A stretch of DNA of 35,017 bases, from NCBI GenBank assembly GCA_030649305.1, contig JAUSFV010000049.1, positions 1 through 35,017 of the forward strand. Reading direction: 5' to 3'. Position numbers and translations under genes: made by a program. Source of the stretch: a bacterium. GTDB taxonomy: Bacteria > Patescibacteriota > Minisyncoccia > Sungbacterales > GWA2-42-14. Of the stretch, positions 7,056 through 15,157 are shown piece after piece; position 1 is the stretch's first letter, and every line of letters starts with the position of its first letter. The notes below the pieces were generated by a model. The model did not search any database and was not told where the DNA came from. It saw only the letters and a program-made list of their open reading frames with translations.

Positions 7056-7983
7056 AAAAAGAATGTTTGGTCAGGCGTTCATAGACGAAGTTGCGCTATT
7101 CGATTCAATAGCCGATTTTAATCTTACTGTTCCTCATGAACGACCCCTACAACAACTACTTCTCGAAGAGGGTATCGAGAAAACGACCGCGATTGTATAT
7201 AAACACGTCTATCAAAAGCATCGTTCATTTATCGAGAAAGTAAATTCCTACCCCACAACCCCCGCGCCGGCGTTAACAATAAAACTTGTTGTGATTCCCG
7301 GGATGTTTTATAAAGAATATCCGGAAATGGGTTGTGATGGAATGCTAATAAAAAATATTGCGGAAAAATTTAATTTCGTATGCGATATACTGGATATAGA
7401 TAGCCGCGGATCTATATTGAAAAATAAAGAAACTATAGTGCGGAAGTTGACAGACGATCCGCACGAAAATATTTGGATCGTATCCTTCAGTAAGGGGTCT
7501 ATAGAAACACGTATCGGCTTGGAAGAAATATATAAATCCGGCCTAACTCGCAATAACATAAAAGGATGGATTAATGTGTCGGGTCCGATCAAGGGAACAG
7601 CGTTAAGCGATGAAAAATTGAACTCGGCCTTGAAATATTTCCTATGGCGGGTGTTTGCCGAAATGACAGGTATTTTCGGCAGGATGCCGGACGAAACAGC
7701 CAAAAGTAATGCCCTTCTCAAGGCCCCCGTAAACGTTCCTCCGCAACTCGAACAAATTCACCTGGTGGGGTTTCCACTTGCTTCTCATCTGCAACCATTT
7801 ACTATAGGGAGATATAGGAAATTATCGACTTACGGCCCAAACGATGGTATAATTATGCTTAGTGAAGCGCTAAATTTAGATGGCCACGTATACCCGATTT
7901 GGGGCGTTGACCATTTTCTTAGGTCGAATCACATCAGCGAAATAATTTATAAATTATTAAATTATATAACTAATAAAAATTAA
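7048..7983 (+). CDS. Alpha/beta-hydrolase-like protein with SFSKG nucleophile elbow
   Basis: 311 aa. A strand-turn-helix WIVSFSKGS (143-151) looks like a hydrolase nucleophile elbow with Ser148, but the usual first Gly of GxSxG is Ser146. YGPNDGI (Asp266) and GVDHFLRS (His289) are placed as the acid and base of a catalytic triad would be. An early strand LVVIPGMFY may supply the oxyanion hole. No signal peptide is seen. It overlaps the Rieske gene by eight bases and the SnoaL-like gene follows after one base, so it is translated with them. It may be an esterase, thioesterase or acyltransferase acting on the oxidised product; alternatively a non-catalytic relative. The hydrolase fold is moderately certain. 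Confidence 0.7.
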   Translation: MFKKRMFGQAFIDEVALFDSIADFNLTVPHERPLQQLLLEEGIEKTTAIVYKHVYQKHRSFIEKVNSYPTTPAPALTIKLVVIPGMFYKEYPEMGCDGMLIKNIAEKFNFVCDILDIDSRGSILKNKETIVRKLTDDPHENIWIVSFSKGSIETRIGLEEIYKSGLTRNNIKGWINVSGPIKGTALSDEKLNSALKYFLWRVFAEMTGIFGRMPDETAKSNALLKAPVNVPPQLEQIHLVGFPLASHLQPFTIGRYRKLSTYGPNDGIIMLSEALNLDGHVYPIWGVDHFLRSNHISEIIYKLLNYITNKN

Positions 7984-7984
7984 A

Positions 7985-8614
7985 ATGAAAAAAAATATAT
8001 TTCTATCAGTTATAATAATATTGTTCTTATACAGTGCTTCTGTTTTCGCAAAAGATCCTGCCGGCTCCGAGGATCCGCGACATGATGAACTACGTGCGGT
8101 TATGGTCGATCTGCAAGACGCATTGGATTCTAAGGACATCGAAAAAATCAAATCCCATCTTAGCCCAAACGTAAATGTAGTGTTGCAAGACGCGGAGGTT
8201 GCAGATGGCATTGAGGCTGTTGATGCGCTCTACAAGCGCTTGTTCGTTGGCAACGCTGCTATTCTTAATCTTAAAAGTTATAGTTCCAGAGCGCAGGCAG
8301 ATGTTCTGTCTGAAATCTATGAAAATACGGCTGTCGTATACGGCACAATCACCGATTCGCTTTCTTTCAGTGACTGGAGGGGGGATATTCAAGTAACATC
8401 CCGATGGACAGCCACGCTATTGAAAGAAGATGGTAAATGGAAAATTATCTCTCTGCAGCTCGGTGCAAATTTATTTGACAATCCTTTACTGAATGCGGCA
8501 ACAAAGAGTATTAAATACTTCGGCCTTGGAGGGCTCGTAATTGGACTTATTGTCGGATTCTTTACGGCAAAAATTTATCTAAAAAAGAAGCTTTCAACGA
8601 ATGCACAACTTTAA
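7985..8614 (+). CDS. Secreted, membrane-anchored SnoaL/NTF2-like protein
   Basis: 209 aa. An N-terminal signal segment (lysines then IFLSVIIILFLYSASVFA, likely cleaved before KDPAG) is followed by an NTF2-like domain: a helix (AVMVDLQDALDSKD), then strands including TAVVYGTITDSL, RWTATLLKEDGKWKIISL. A C-terminal helix (GLGGLVIGLIVGFFTAKIYL) plus KKK anchors it with the domain outside the cytoplasm. SnoaL-like domains can be cyclases, isomerases or simple ligand pockets. Its place in an operon with an oxygenase, a hydrolase and a desaturase suggests binding of a lipid-like product at the membrane. The stop overlaps the desaturase ATG (TAATG). Confidence 0.75.
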   Translation: MKKNIFLSVIIILFLYSASVFAKDPAGSEDPRHDELRAVMVDLQDALDSKDIEKIKSHLSPNVNVVLQDAEVADGIEAVDALYKRLFVGNAAILNLKSYSSRAQADVLSEIYENTAVVYGTITDSLSFSDWRGDIQVTSRWTATLLKEDGKWKIISLQLGANLFDNPLLNAATKSIKYFGLGGLVIGLIVGFFTAKIYLKKKLSTNAQL

Positions 8615-9537
8615 TGGTTAGTATCAAAAGCTCCCTAAACATAACACTGGTTTTAGGCATCCAAGTATTAGCTTGGGGGCTCTTGTGGTTTGCTTCTGAA
8701 TTAAATCTGGCACTAAATATCTTTTTGGGAATTATCTTCTCCTTTCTTTTGCTCACAAATTATGCTCTCATGCATGAGTCCGCGCATCATCTCTTTCATC
8801 CATCGCAAAAACTAAATTATTTGTTTGGAGTACTTTCGACCAGTATTTTTCCCATGTCATTTACGGTATTTGAGCTTACACACCGCGTTCATCACAGAGG
8901 CAACCGAACAGATCCTGAACTATTCGACTATTTTTACCCCGGAGAAAGCAGAATTGTCAAAAGCATTCAATGGTATGGAATACTTACCGGTTTATATTAT
9001 CCCTTCGTTCCCCTTGGCACGATTATTATGGCGTTAGTTCCATGGATCTACCAAACTCCACTATTCACGAAAAGACGAACATTTAAGGTGCTCCTTAAAG
9101 ATTTCAAAAACAGAGAGGTATTTTTGGTAAGAATCGAGGTCCTCTTTATTCTTCTATATTGGATCGGTATGTACTATCTGCTCGGTTTGAATTTGACAAC
9201 TGTTTTAATTTTCTACGGCCTTTGGGGAATTAACTGGTCAACTCGACAATTTGTTGCTCATGCTTGGAGTCCGCGTTATATTGCAGACGGCGCCATAGAC
9301 TTGAAAGTAAGTAAGCCTCACGGCTGGCTCTTGTTACATGGCAATTGGGAACACGTTCATCACAAATTTACCCACCTTCCGTGGACAGAGTTATCGAACC
9401 GCAAATATCATACCAGCGTCGCGAGATCATACCTGAAACAGTGGATGAGTTTATGGAAAGGAATTCGACTAGTTACAGAGCCCGAACCAACTCCGATCAT
9501 GAAGGTTAATGAACTTTCCCAAAGGGCTTCCCGCTGA
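8614..9537 (+). CDS. Membrane fatty-acid desaturase/hydroxylase
   Basis: 307 aa with the three histidine boxes of the di-iron membrane desaturase family: HESAHH (54-59), HRVHH (90-94) and HGNWEHVHH (242-250). Hydrophobic helices at about 9-30, 33-53, 122-145 and 172-202 give the expected hairpin topology with the boxes on the cytoplasmic face. Family members introduce double bonds, hydroxyls or ketones into acyl chains or carotenoids; the short size and HGNWEHVHH are also seen among carotenoid-type relatives. Its ATG overlaps the preceding stop by one base. Its 3' end runs 32 bases into the end of the opposing PAP2 gene with no terminator between. It is probably one step in building or modifying the lipid made by this cluster. 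Confidence 0.9.
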   Translation: MVSIKSSLNITLVLGIQVLAWGLLWFASELNLALNIFLGIIFSFLLLTNYALMHESAHHLFHPSQKLNYLFGVLSTSIFPMSFTVFELTHRVHHRGNRTDPELFDYFYPGESRIVKSIQWYGILTGLYYPFVPLGTIIMALVPWIYQTPLFTKRRTFKVLLKDFKNREVFLVRIEVLFILLYWIGMYYLLGLNLTTVLIFYGLWGINWSTRQFVAHAWSPRYIADGAIDLKVSKPHGWLLLHGNWEHVHHKFTHLPWTELSNRKYHTSVARSYLKQWMSLWKGIRLVTEPEPTPIMKVNELSQRASR

Positions 9538-10114
9538 TGGCAAAGTAAACAATGAACGCAAGAAGCCCCCCGGATAAGATATCAAGTATATGATGCTGAT
9601 GCGTAAAAACAGTAGAAGCGACTATGACCATAATCCACAATCCCAAAAAAGTTTTTACATATATGGACCTCAAAAAGTCTATGCAACTTATCAAATATAG
9701 AAATGAGAACGCGACATGTAGTGAGGGGAAGGGGTTTACGTATGGATCTATTTTAAACATCGTTTCGTAAAGCGAGGCGGTAAATCCAGCGGGAACAATT
9801 CTTGTGAAACCGTACTCGGACGGGAATATAAAGAATATTATTCCCGCACAAACTGTACAAAAAGCAAAAGCTAAACTCAATTTTTTAATTTCTTCTCTGG
9901 GGAATAAAAATAATGGAAACAGAAATAAGAAGCCGAATGATAAGTATGGTATAATCATCCAGCCCACCAAAGGAATATTCGTTTCCCACGCAAAATAAAG
10001 TTTTGCTTTTTCGTAGCCGAAGTTAGCGTGATTCAAAAAATATATAGGCAAATACAGAAATACATTAAAAAGAAGATATTTGCCGAAATATATTTTATCG
10101 TTTCTTGTAGACAT
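9506..10114 (-). CDS. PAP2-superfamily membrane phosphatase/transferase
   Basis: 202 aa from ATG 10114 with about five to six membrane helices. NPFPSLHVAF is the PSxH motif with the catalytic-site histidine, and STVFTHQHHILDILSGG carries the final H-x3-D motif; the (T/S)x5HHxxD style is like inositol-phosphoceramide synthase/AUR1-type members. It may remove a phosphate from a lipid phosphate or swap head groups. The frame stays open to TTG 10240, but that would overlap the GH3 stop by 34 bases and run through a terminator hairpin, so the internal ATG, typical for the family's first helices, is preferred. The start remains uncertain. AT-rich, like the Rieske-desaturase block it converges on. 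Confidence 0.8.
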   Translation of the reverse strand: MSTRNDKIYFGKYLLFNVFLYLPIYFLNHANFGYEKAKLYFAWETNIPLVGWMIIPYLSFGFLFLFPLFLFPREEIKKLSLAFAFCTVCAGIIFFIFPSEYGFTRIVPAGFTASLYETMFKIDPYVNPFPSLHVAFSFLYLISCIDFLRSIYVKTFLGLWIMVIVASTVFTHQHHILDILSGGLLAFIVYFAISGKPFGKVH

Positions 10115-10179
10115 TTTTATATAAGACGGAGATATAAATAATATAGCCAAGCCGACATTTAAAATATAACAAAAATACA

Positions 10180-10210
10180 CAATAATAAAACCCTCAAACG
10201 AGGGTTTTAA
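10180..10210 (-). terminator. Terminator after GH3
   Basis: AAACCCTC (10188-10195) pairs with GAGGGTTT (10200-10207); the minus strand continues TTTATTATT. It includes the first base of the GH3 stop codon and argues that PAP2 starts downstream under its own promoter or by readthrough. Confidence 0.65.
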
Positions 10211-11886
10211 ACGTAATAACCAGAAAATTCTTTTGCCCAATTTTCATAGCGATGAAGCCTCACCATCTTTATCGCTCCAAAGCGCTGTCCAAGGCGATAT
10301 GAAGTTTCAAGAAAAAACTCGGTAGCTGTCTTACTATCCTCCGGCTTAATAACAAAAACGGCAAGTGATGCCAACTGACCGAGACTCCGGGCGTATTGAT
10401 AATAATAATTATCCTGAAACGCCTTTTCCGCCGATTCCTCAAGTTCTGTTAATTTCGCCGGTGTAACTCCAAATTTTGATTCCAAAAATAATACATACCG
10501 ATAACACCCGCTGGATATTTTTTCCGGCGCTACCATCCAAAATTCCGCTTTTATATCAAGTAACGACAGTAATGCGCCGATTGCTTTCTCCACAAATGTC
10601 TCGTTGAGTTTTTCTCCGACACAATCAACAACCTTGTCTCCGCGACCTATGAACTTCAAAACAGGAACACCCCGCCAGAAATCATGGACTTCCACGATAT
10701 CGCCGATATCATAGCGATACAGCCCGCCGTTTGTGGTAACAATCATCCGATACTGCTTGTTTCTTTCAACTTCATGCGCGAAAACAACCTGCTTCGCGCC
10801 GCCAACCTCTTCAAACTCAAAGAAGTGAGAATTAACGGACAGAACGGAATACCTCGAAAAGAAGGGGAACGATACAAACATTTCTGTCGCAAGAAGTCCT
10901 TTCGGCTGAATCGCGACGCGAGGAAGCATTTGTAGAATATCTTTGACCTGGCCATGAGCCAAACCGTCTGTCCAGCAGCTAATTACCGAAAGCTTGGGCC
11001 ATATGCTCTCATAAAGAGTTTTCTCTGAATCCCGCTGCGCACAAACAAGTTCTTCCAGCTCTCGAATGCGCCCCGAAGGACAATGAAGTTTTGTTTCAAG
11101 AATTCGCCGAATTTCGTTTGGACATTTTGGAATTTTCCGAGAACGAAGACTGAGAACAAGCTCGGGCAATAAGCGCGGCAAATCCTTCAAAAGAATGACG
11201 AGGTACGTGGGATTCCAGACAGAAATAAGACGCAAATTTTTTCTTGCGAGAAGAAAGAGTAGCGTACAATAACGAAATGTTTCGATATCCTCAATCTTCT
11301 TTACTTCGGTCGGTGCTGCGCTCACGGTATCAAGAACCCATTTTTGTAACGCGCCAAAATATTCGCCATCTTCGCTAAATCCAATCGGAATACCGCATTC
11401 TGTATATCGATTCTTGGAATGCGCGGGGGTAATGGACCAATATACCGACCCGATGAACAATCGCGGATACTTCAAATACAAAGAAAAAATCCATGGATCG
11501 ATTCCCCGTCTGAAATCGACCTTGAGGGAAGCGGTATAGGGAATCAATTTTGAGGCCGAAGCAGAACCGCTTGTGGGCTCAAACATACGAACTGGATCTT
11601 CGGTAAGAATCGATCCTCCTCCAGTAGCAACTTCGTTAATAAAAGGCAGAAAATCCTCATAGGTCTGGATAGGTACGCGCGTCCTAAATTCTTCAGGAGT
11701 ATGAATCCGCCCAAAGGAGTGTTTCTTCCCGAATTTAGAGTTCTTGTTCGCGGCGAGAATCTGAAGAAGTATTTTCTTTTGCGTCCGTTCTACGTTACGA
11801 ATCGCCCCAAAAAAACGAAAGGTGTTGGGCAATGTAGAAAGCCAAAAGAAGACATGAGCTATCAGAAAACGCAAGGTGCTATTCAT
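10207..11886 (-). CDS. GH3-family acyl-adenylating enzyme
   Basis: 559 aa, full length for bacterial GH3-domain proteins. GH3 enzymes, best known from plants, activate a carboxylate as acyl-AMP and transfer it, usually to an amine. The ATP-binding motif FEPTSGSASASK (102-113), the YRYDIGD segment (second nucleotide motif) and GRGDKVVD with the C-terminal hinge are all present. An N-terminal amphipathic/hydrophobic stretch (FLIAHVFFWLSTL) could associate with membrane. ATG 11886 has GGAG eight bases upstream and overlaps the GNAT-like gene by eight bases. In this cluster it is the only obvious amide/ester-forming ligase, so it probably joins the modified acyl chain to an acceptor. Its substrates are unknown. 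Confidence 0.9.
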   Translation of the reverse strand: MNSTLRFLIAHVFFWLSTLPNTFRFFGAIRNVERTQKKILLQILAANKNSKFGKKHSFGRIHTPEEFRTRVPIQTYEDFLPFINEVATGGGSILTEDPVRMFEPTSGSASASKLIPYTASLKVDFRRGIDPWIFSLYLKYPRLFIGSVYWSITPAHSKNRYTECGIPIGFSEDGEYFGALQKWVLDTVSAAPTEVKKIEDIETFRYCTLLFLLARKNLRLISVWNPTYLVILLKDLPRLLPELVLSLRSRKIPKCPNEIRRILETKLHCPSGRIRELEELVCAQRDSEKTLYESIWPKLSVISCWTDGLAHGQVKDILQMLPRVAIQPKGLLATEMFVSFPFFSRYSVLSVNSHFFEFEEVGGAKQVVFAHEVERNKQYRMIVTTNGGLYRYDIGDIVEVHDFWRGVPVLKFIGRGDKVVDCVGEKLNETFVEKAIGALLSLLDIKAEFWMVAPEKISSGCYRYVLFLESKFGVTPAKLTELEESAEKAFQDNYYYQYARSLGQLASLAVFVIKPEDSKTATEFFLETSYRLGQRFGAIKMVRLHRYENWAKEFSGYYV

Positions 11887-12616
11887 TGAGTTTCACTCCT
11901 GCTAATCGAAGCATTCTCACGAACGCCGGAGCAAAATTTTTCACCGTTATTTCAGCGACACACACAAGCTCATTCCCCCGAATATGATCCGGGTTTCTCT
12001 GAACAAAATATTGAATATGCGGATCTTTCAGGCGACCCTCGTGCGCTTCCGCAACTCCAACCCGCAACACTTCTGCTTCCGACGAAGCAATGATAAGCCC
12101 TAAAGAGCCGTCATATTGATCCGGATACTTATATGCACCAAACATATCCATAACATTCCTAATTTCTTCCGGCGTTTCGCGGTCGTAACGCGGATACCAT
12201 TCACGAAAGAATATGGGAAGAATTCGATACGTTCGGCAGCCCTTTGAAATAAGAATCCAATACATGCGTTCAAGAGGAAATCGTTGTACGGCCGTAAGAA
12301 AGTTTTTTCCGATTTCAACGCCCATCGTTGCGGTACGCCGATACTCTTCCCGTACAACGGTATCGCCCGAGAAAAACCCCTTCACCCCCACGCCATGTTC
12401 TCCCAGATCAAAAATTTTGAACGTGGAAAATCCCACGATCGCGCCGGAGCGCGAATCAAGCATCGTCATAACCGCCTCCTTTTCATCAAGGTCGCAGTTG
12501 AATTTTTCTTCAGTCATCCCATCATAATAATCCAGCATCAGCGAAAACATCTGTTTTCGTTCCGATGCTGTTACCGCCGGTATCGGCTTGGTCACGCCGT
12601 GTGTCAAAATCTCCAT
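11879..12616 (-). CDS. GNAT-like acyltransferase (tentative)
   Basis: 245 aa. The strand-helix order, a central GVGVKGFFSGDTVV strand pair and YRRTATMGVEIGKN, which resembles the R/QxxGxG/A acyl-CoA pyrophosphate loop followed by a helix, suggest a GNAT fold; the match is loose. ATG 12616 has AAGGAG eight bases upstream and is the first gene of a transcription unit with its own strong, apparently regulated promoter. It overlaps GH3 by eight bases. A role as acyl or aminoacyl donor enzyme to GH3 chemistry is plausible. No membrane helix or signal peptide is seen. Confidence 0.65.
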   Translation of the reverse strand: MEILTHGVTKPIPAVTASERKQMFSLMLDYYDGMTEEKFNCDLDEKEAVMTMLDSRSGAIVGFSTFKIFDLGEHGVGVKGFFSGDTVVREEYRRTATMGVEIGKNFLTAVQRFPLERMYWILISKGCRTYRILPIFFREWYPRYDRETPEEIRNVMDMFGAYKYPDQYDGSLGLIIASSEAEVLRVGVAEAHEGRLKDPHIQYFVQRNPDHIRGNELVCVAEITVKNFAPAFVRMLRLAGVKLNE

Positions 12617-12642
12617 GACGCTTACTCCTTGCTTAATTTAAA

Positions 12643-12667
12643 AGAACGCTTGTTCTACAAGCGTTCT
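12643..12667. promoter_or_regulatory. 25-base palindrome over the -10 box, probable operator
   Basis: AGAACGCTTGT (12643-12653) and its exact reverse complement ACAAGCGTTCT (12657-12667) are separated by three bases. The palindrome covers most of the -10 box and the expected start site of the GNAT-GH3 promoter. Size and position fit a dimeric repressor (for example TetR type). No regulator gene is in the window. Alternatively it is the terminator hairpin of the upstream gene. Confidence 0.6.
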
Positions 12668-12691
12668 ATCATAGATATAATTAATTGTCAA
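12663..12691 (-). promoter_or_regulatory. Promoter of the GNAT-GH3 unit
   Basis: TTGACA (12686-12691, perfect), 17 bases, TGA then TAGAAC (12663-12668), an extended -10. About 40 bases before the start codon of the 245-aa protein. Confidence 0.75.
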
Positions 12692-12693
12692 TA

Positions 12694-13803
12694 TCAGAGA
12701 ATTGCAATTTCCAGATGCGGTAACCTATTTTCAAGTTCTGCCACTCTTTTTCTTCCGTCTTCCCAGCAAACCACATACATTCGGCTCTTAACGATACGAT
12801 GCCGGACATTCAGAAGAACCGATCCCAGTGGGTCTTTCTCATTGAAACCAAACAGAGCATACTCGTAACTGGATGAATTCCAATCGCGATAGATGCGATG
12901 AAGAAACATCCGAAGAACTTCGGGCTCAGGAGGATTAATCGCAATAAAAGATATGTATAATGACCGTATCTGTTCACCGATCTGCGGAAGCTGTGGCGCG
13001 CCAATAAGCATGGCATACGCATTATACCATGGCCGCAGATATTTTAGTGTCTTACTATAGCCCTCAACCACCGTTTGTTTCGTACTACTCTGATCCCACA
13101 CACCGACTACGCCAACGATTGATGCGCCAATACGCGCAACGTAGAAATTCTCGGGAACAAACCCTGAGAACATTCCCCTCTCAAAATCCGAAACTTCAAA
13201 ACATGGAGCAAACTGAAATTGCGCATTATACACATTCAAAAACGCAACAATTTCAGGGATGATCTCCCGGGAGCCGCGGACAATCGTTCCTCTAAAATCG
13301 GGGGGGTTCCCGCGAAATGATCTCAACGTAACAATATGGGTATTAAGCGCGCCAATCTCCTGATAAGTCGGAAGCCCGGCACGACCCGAGGTAAGAAGTT
13401 TTTTTGCCGTTTCATTTTCATCAAAAATCGTTGTGAAGTAAAATGGGACTTTTCCGTCAGCGGCATGAAGCTCCCGCAATGCATTATACGCGCGGGGAAG
13501 CAGTATTCCTCCGCGAACTTCGGGAATTGCTCTTAATGATGAAAGATAGCCGATGTTTTCCGGTCTGCCGTTAACAAATACCCTTCTCACTGACCTTGAT
13601 CCAAAGCCAACTATCTTACGAGATACCCGTTCGCGACAGAGAAGAACGTCGAGGGATTGAGCACCGATTCTTTCGGCGGCAAAAAAATCGGGCTCTTTTT
13701 GGAATACGATCCTCAAAGAGCCCTCCATTGGTATACTGCGGATAATATTCCGTAACGCCTTATCATCATCTCTGCCGGCCAAACCAAAATAGTATTTAGA
13801 CAT
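12694..13803 (-). CDS. GNAT-family acyltransferase-like protein
   Basis: 369 aa. ENIGYLSSLRAIPEVRGG followed by LLPRAYNALRELH and FYFTTIFDENETAKKLL is the pattern of a duplicated GNAT family often annotated as N-acetyltransferase, with the acyl-CoA loop around RGG. A second GNAT-like half follows (about 190-340, with VARIGASIVGVVGVWDQ). ATG 13803 is chosen because GAGGAAG precedes it and it overlaps the radical SAM gene by eight bases (ATGTCTAA). It ends 26 bases before a new promoter, so it closes the radical SAM transcript. It probably transfers an acyl or aminoacyl group in the same pathway; the exact reaction is unknown. Confidence 0.75.
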   Translation of the reverse strand: MSKYYFGLAGRDDDKALRNIIRSIPMEGSLRIVFQKEPDFFAAERIGAQSLDVLLCRERVSRKIVGFGSRSVRRVFVNGRPENIGYLSSLRAIPEVRGGILLPRAYNALRELHAADGKVPFYFTTIFDENETAKKLLTSGRAGLPTYQEIGALNTHIVTLRSFRGNPPDFRGTIVRGSREIIPEIVAFLNVYNAQFQFAPCFEVSDFERGMFSGFVPENFYVARIGASIVGVVGVWDQSSTKQTVVEGYSKTLKYLRPWYNAYAMLIGAPQLPQIGEQIRSLYISFIAINPPEPEVLRMFLHRIYRDWNSSSYEYALFGFNEKDPLGSVLLNVRHRIVKSRMYVVCWEDGRKRVAELENRLPHLEIAIL

Positions 13804-15157
13804 ACGCGACTTCCTCAATCGGAACCGGCTCATACGGCTCATTTCCGAGCGGCAAATCGTTCTTCTGGTCTATCTCTTTTTTGAGAAGCAAATTTAGACC
13901 AAAGTACGTAGCTGTCATTTTTGCGCTTGACAAAACAACCGATGGGTTGAAACGACGCAAAATCGCGGGAAAGCCGTAAAACTTCTTTCGCGCCTCAAAA
14001 CATGCCTTTCTCAATTCTTCGTGGGTACAATTTTTGGGATTGAACGGAATTTCATTGTACCGGAATTCCGGGCTCAGCCACCACTTCTTATACCGAAGTT
14101 TTCCCGCCTCTTCAAATTCACGGTACAAAGGAGTTCCCGGAAGAGGCAAAAGATGATTAAACGCCCCGATATAAAGTTTCATCTCAATCGCCCGCTCAGT
14201 CGTATACTGGATATCCTCAAGCGTTTCGGTGTCATACCCAAAGATAAATGTTCCGTAAATACCAAGGCCGTATCCATGAATTTTTGCGACCGCCTTTTCG
14301 TAATCCCCGATTACAATATTCACTCCCTTATCCATGAGCCTCAGAGTTGATTCTTTGAATGATTCAAAACCAATAAGAACTCCCTTGCAGCCGGATTCAA
14401 CCATAAGCGACAAAAGCTCGTCGTCTTTTGCCATATTCACCGTGCCCTGACTCACCCAACGAATGTTCAGCGGTTTCAGGGCTCGGAAAAGTTCCTTGGC
14501 GGTTCGAATACTGCCAATGATATTGTCGTCAACGAAAAAAATATCTTTTCTCCCCGACAATTCTATCTCCTGAACAATTTCCGGAATCGGCCTTCGGATA
14601 AAGGTGGATTTCGTCGCGGCCGCAATGGAACAAAAATTGCACCGAAGCGGGCATCCCCGGCCCGTTTCTACGCAGGCAATATTGAAGTAGGGCTTGCTCT
14701 CAAAAATATCACGCCGCGGCATGGCAAAACGCATCGGCTGATCCTGAAGCCTTTTGTAGAACGGCTTAAGCTTGCCGACGGTCTTGAGATCTCCGAGAAG
14801 CTCTTCCCACGCCCCTTCGGCTGGCCCGACAACAACACTATCTCCGTAATGAGATACCTCATCGGGAATGAGGGCTGCCTGATATCCGCCAAACACAACG
14901 GGCACTCCGCGCTTCCGGAATTCAGCTGAAATTTCATAACCGCGTTTCGCGGTATATGTTTCAACATTGATTCCGACAAGATCAGTTGGATCATCAAAAT
15001 CAATGTCTTCCAGACGCTCGTCATACAGTTTAATCTCCACGTCAGGCGGCGTAATCCCGGCAAGCATCGCAAATGCAAGTGGTTCCATCTGCCATGTCCT
15101 TACATACTCTTTTTTGTTCTTACGACCGATATGAGGAACAACAAATGTTACTTTCAT
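13796..15157 (-). CDS. Cobalamin-binding radical SAM enzyme A
   Basis: 453 aa of the B12-binding-domain radical SAM class (HpnP/BchE-like methylases and cyclases). An N-terminal Rossmann-like cobalamin domain (about 1-130; DLVGINVET and VPVVFGGYQAALIPDE) lacks the DxHxxG motif, as usual in this class. The 4Fe-4S cluster motif is C169-x3-C173-x2-C176 (GRGCPLRCNFCSI). IFFVDDN and GVLIGFES are typical barrel segments, and PLPGTPLYREF is typical of the C-terminal part. It overlaps the second such enzyme by four bases (ATGA) and the GNAT gene by eight. Such enzymes methylate or cyclise at unactivated carbons, so it likely modifies a lipid or polyketide-like chain. Confidence 0.9.
   Translation of the reverse strand: MKVTFVVPHIGRKNKKEYVRTWQMEPLAFAMLAGITPPDVEIKLYDERLEDIDFDDPTDLVGINVETYTAKRGYEISAEFRKRGVPVVFGGYQAALIPDEVSHYGDSVVVGPAEGAWEELLGDLKTVGKLKPFYKRLQDQPMRFAMPRRDIFESKPYFNIACVETGRGCPLRCNFCSIAAATKSTFIRRPIPEIVQEIELSGRKDIFFVDDNIIGSIRTAKELFRALKPLNIRWVSQGTVNMAKDDELLSLMVESGCKGVLIGFESFKESTLRLMDKGVNIVIGDYEKAVAKIHGYGLGIYGTFIFGYDTETLEDIQYTTERAIEMKLYIGAFNHLLPLPGTPLYREFEEAGKLRYKKWWLSPEFRYNEIPFNPKNCTHEELRKACFEARKKFYGFPAILRRFNPSVVLSSAKMTATYFGLNLLLKKEIDQKNDLPLGNEPYEPVPIEEVAYV

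Noticed and set aside
10115-10240. TTG 10240 start for the PAP2 protein
   Set aside because: It would overlap the GH3 end by 34 bases and be read through a terminator hairpin; kept only as an alternative.
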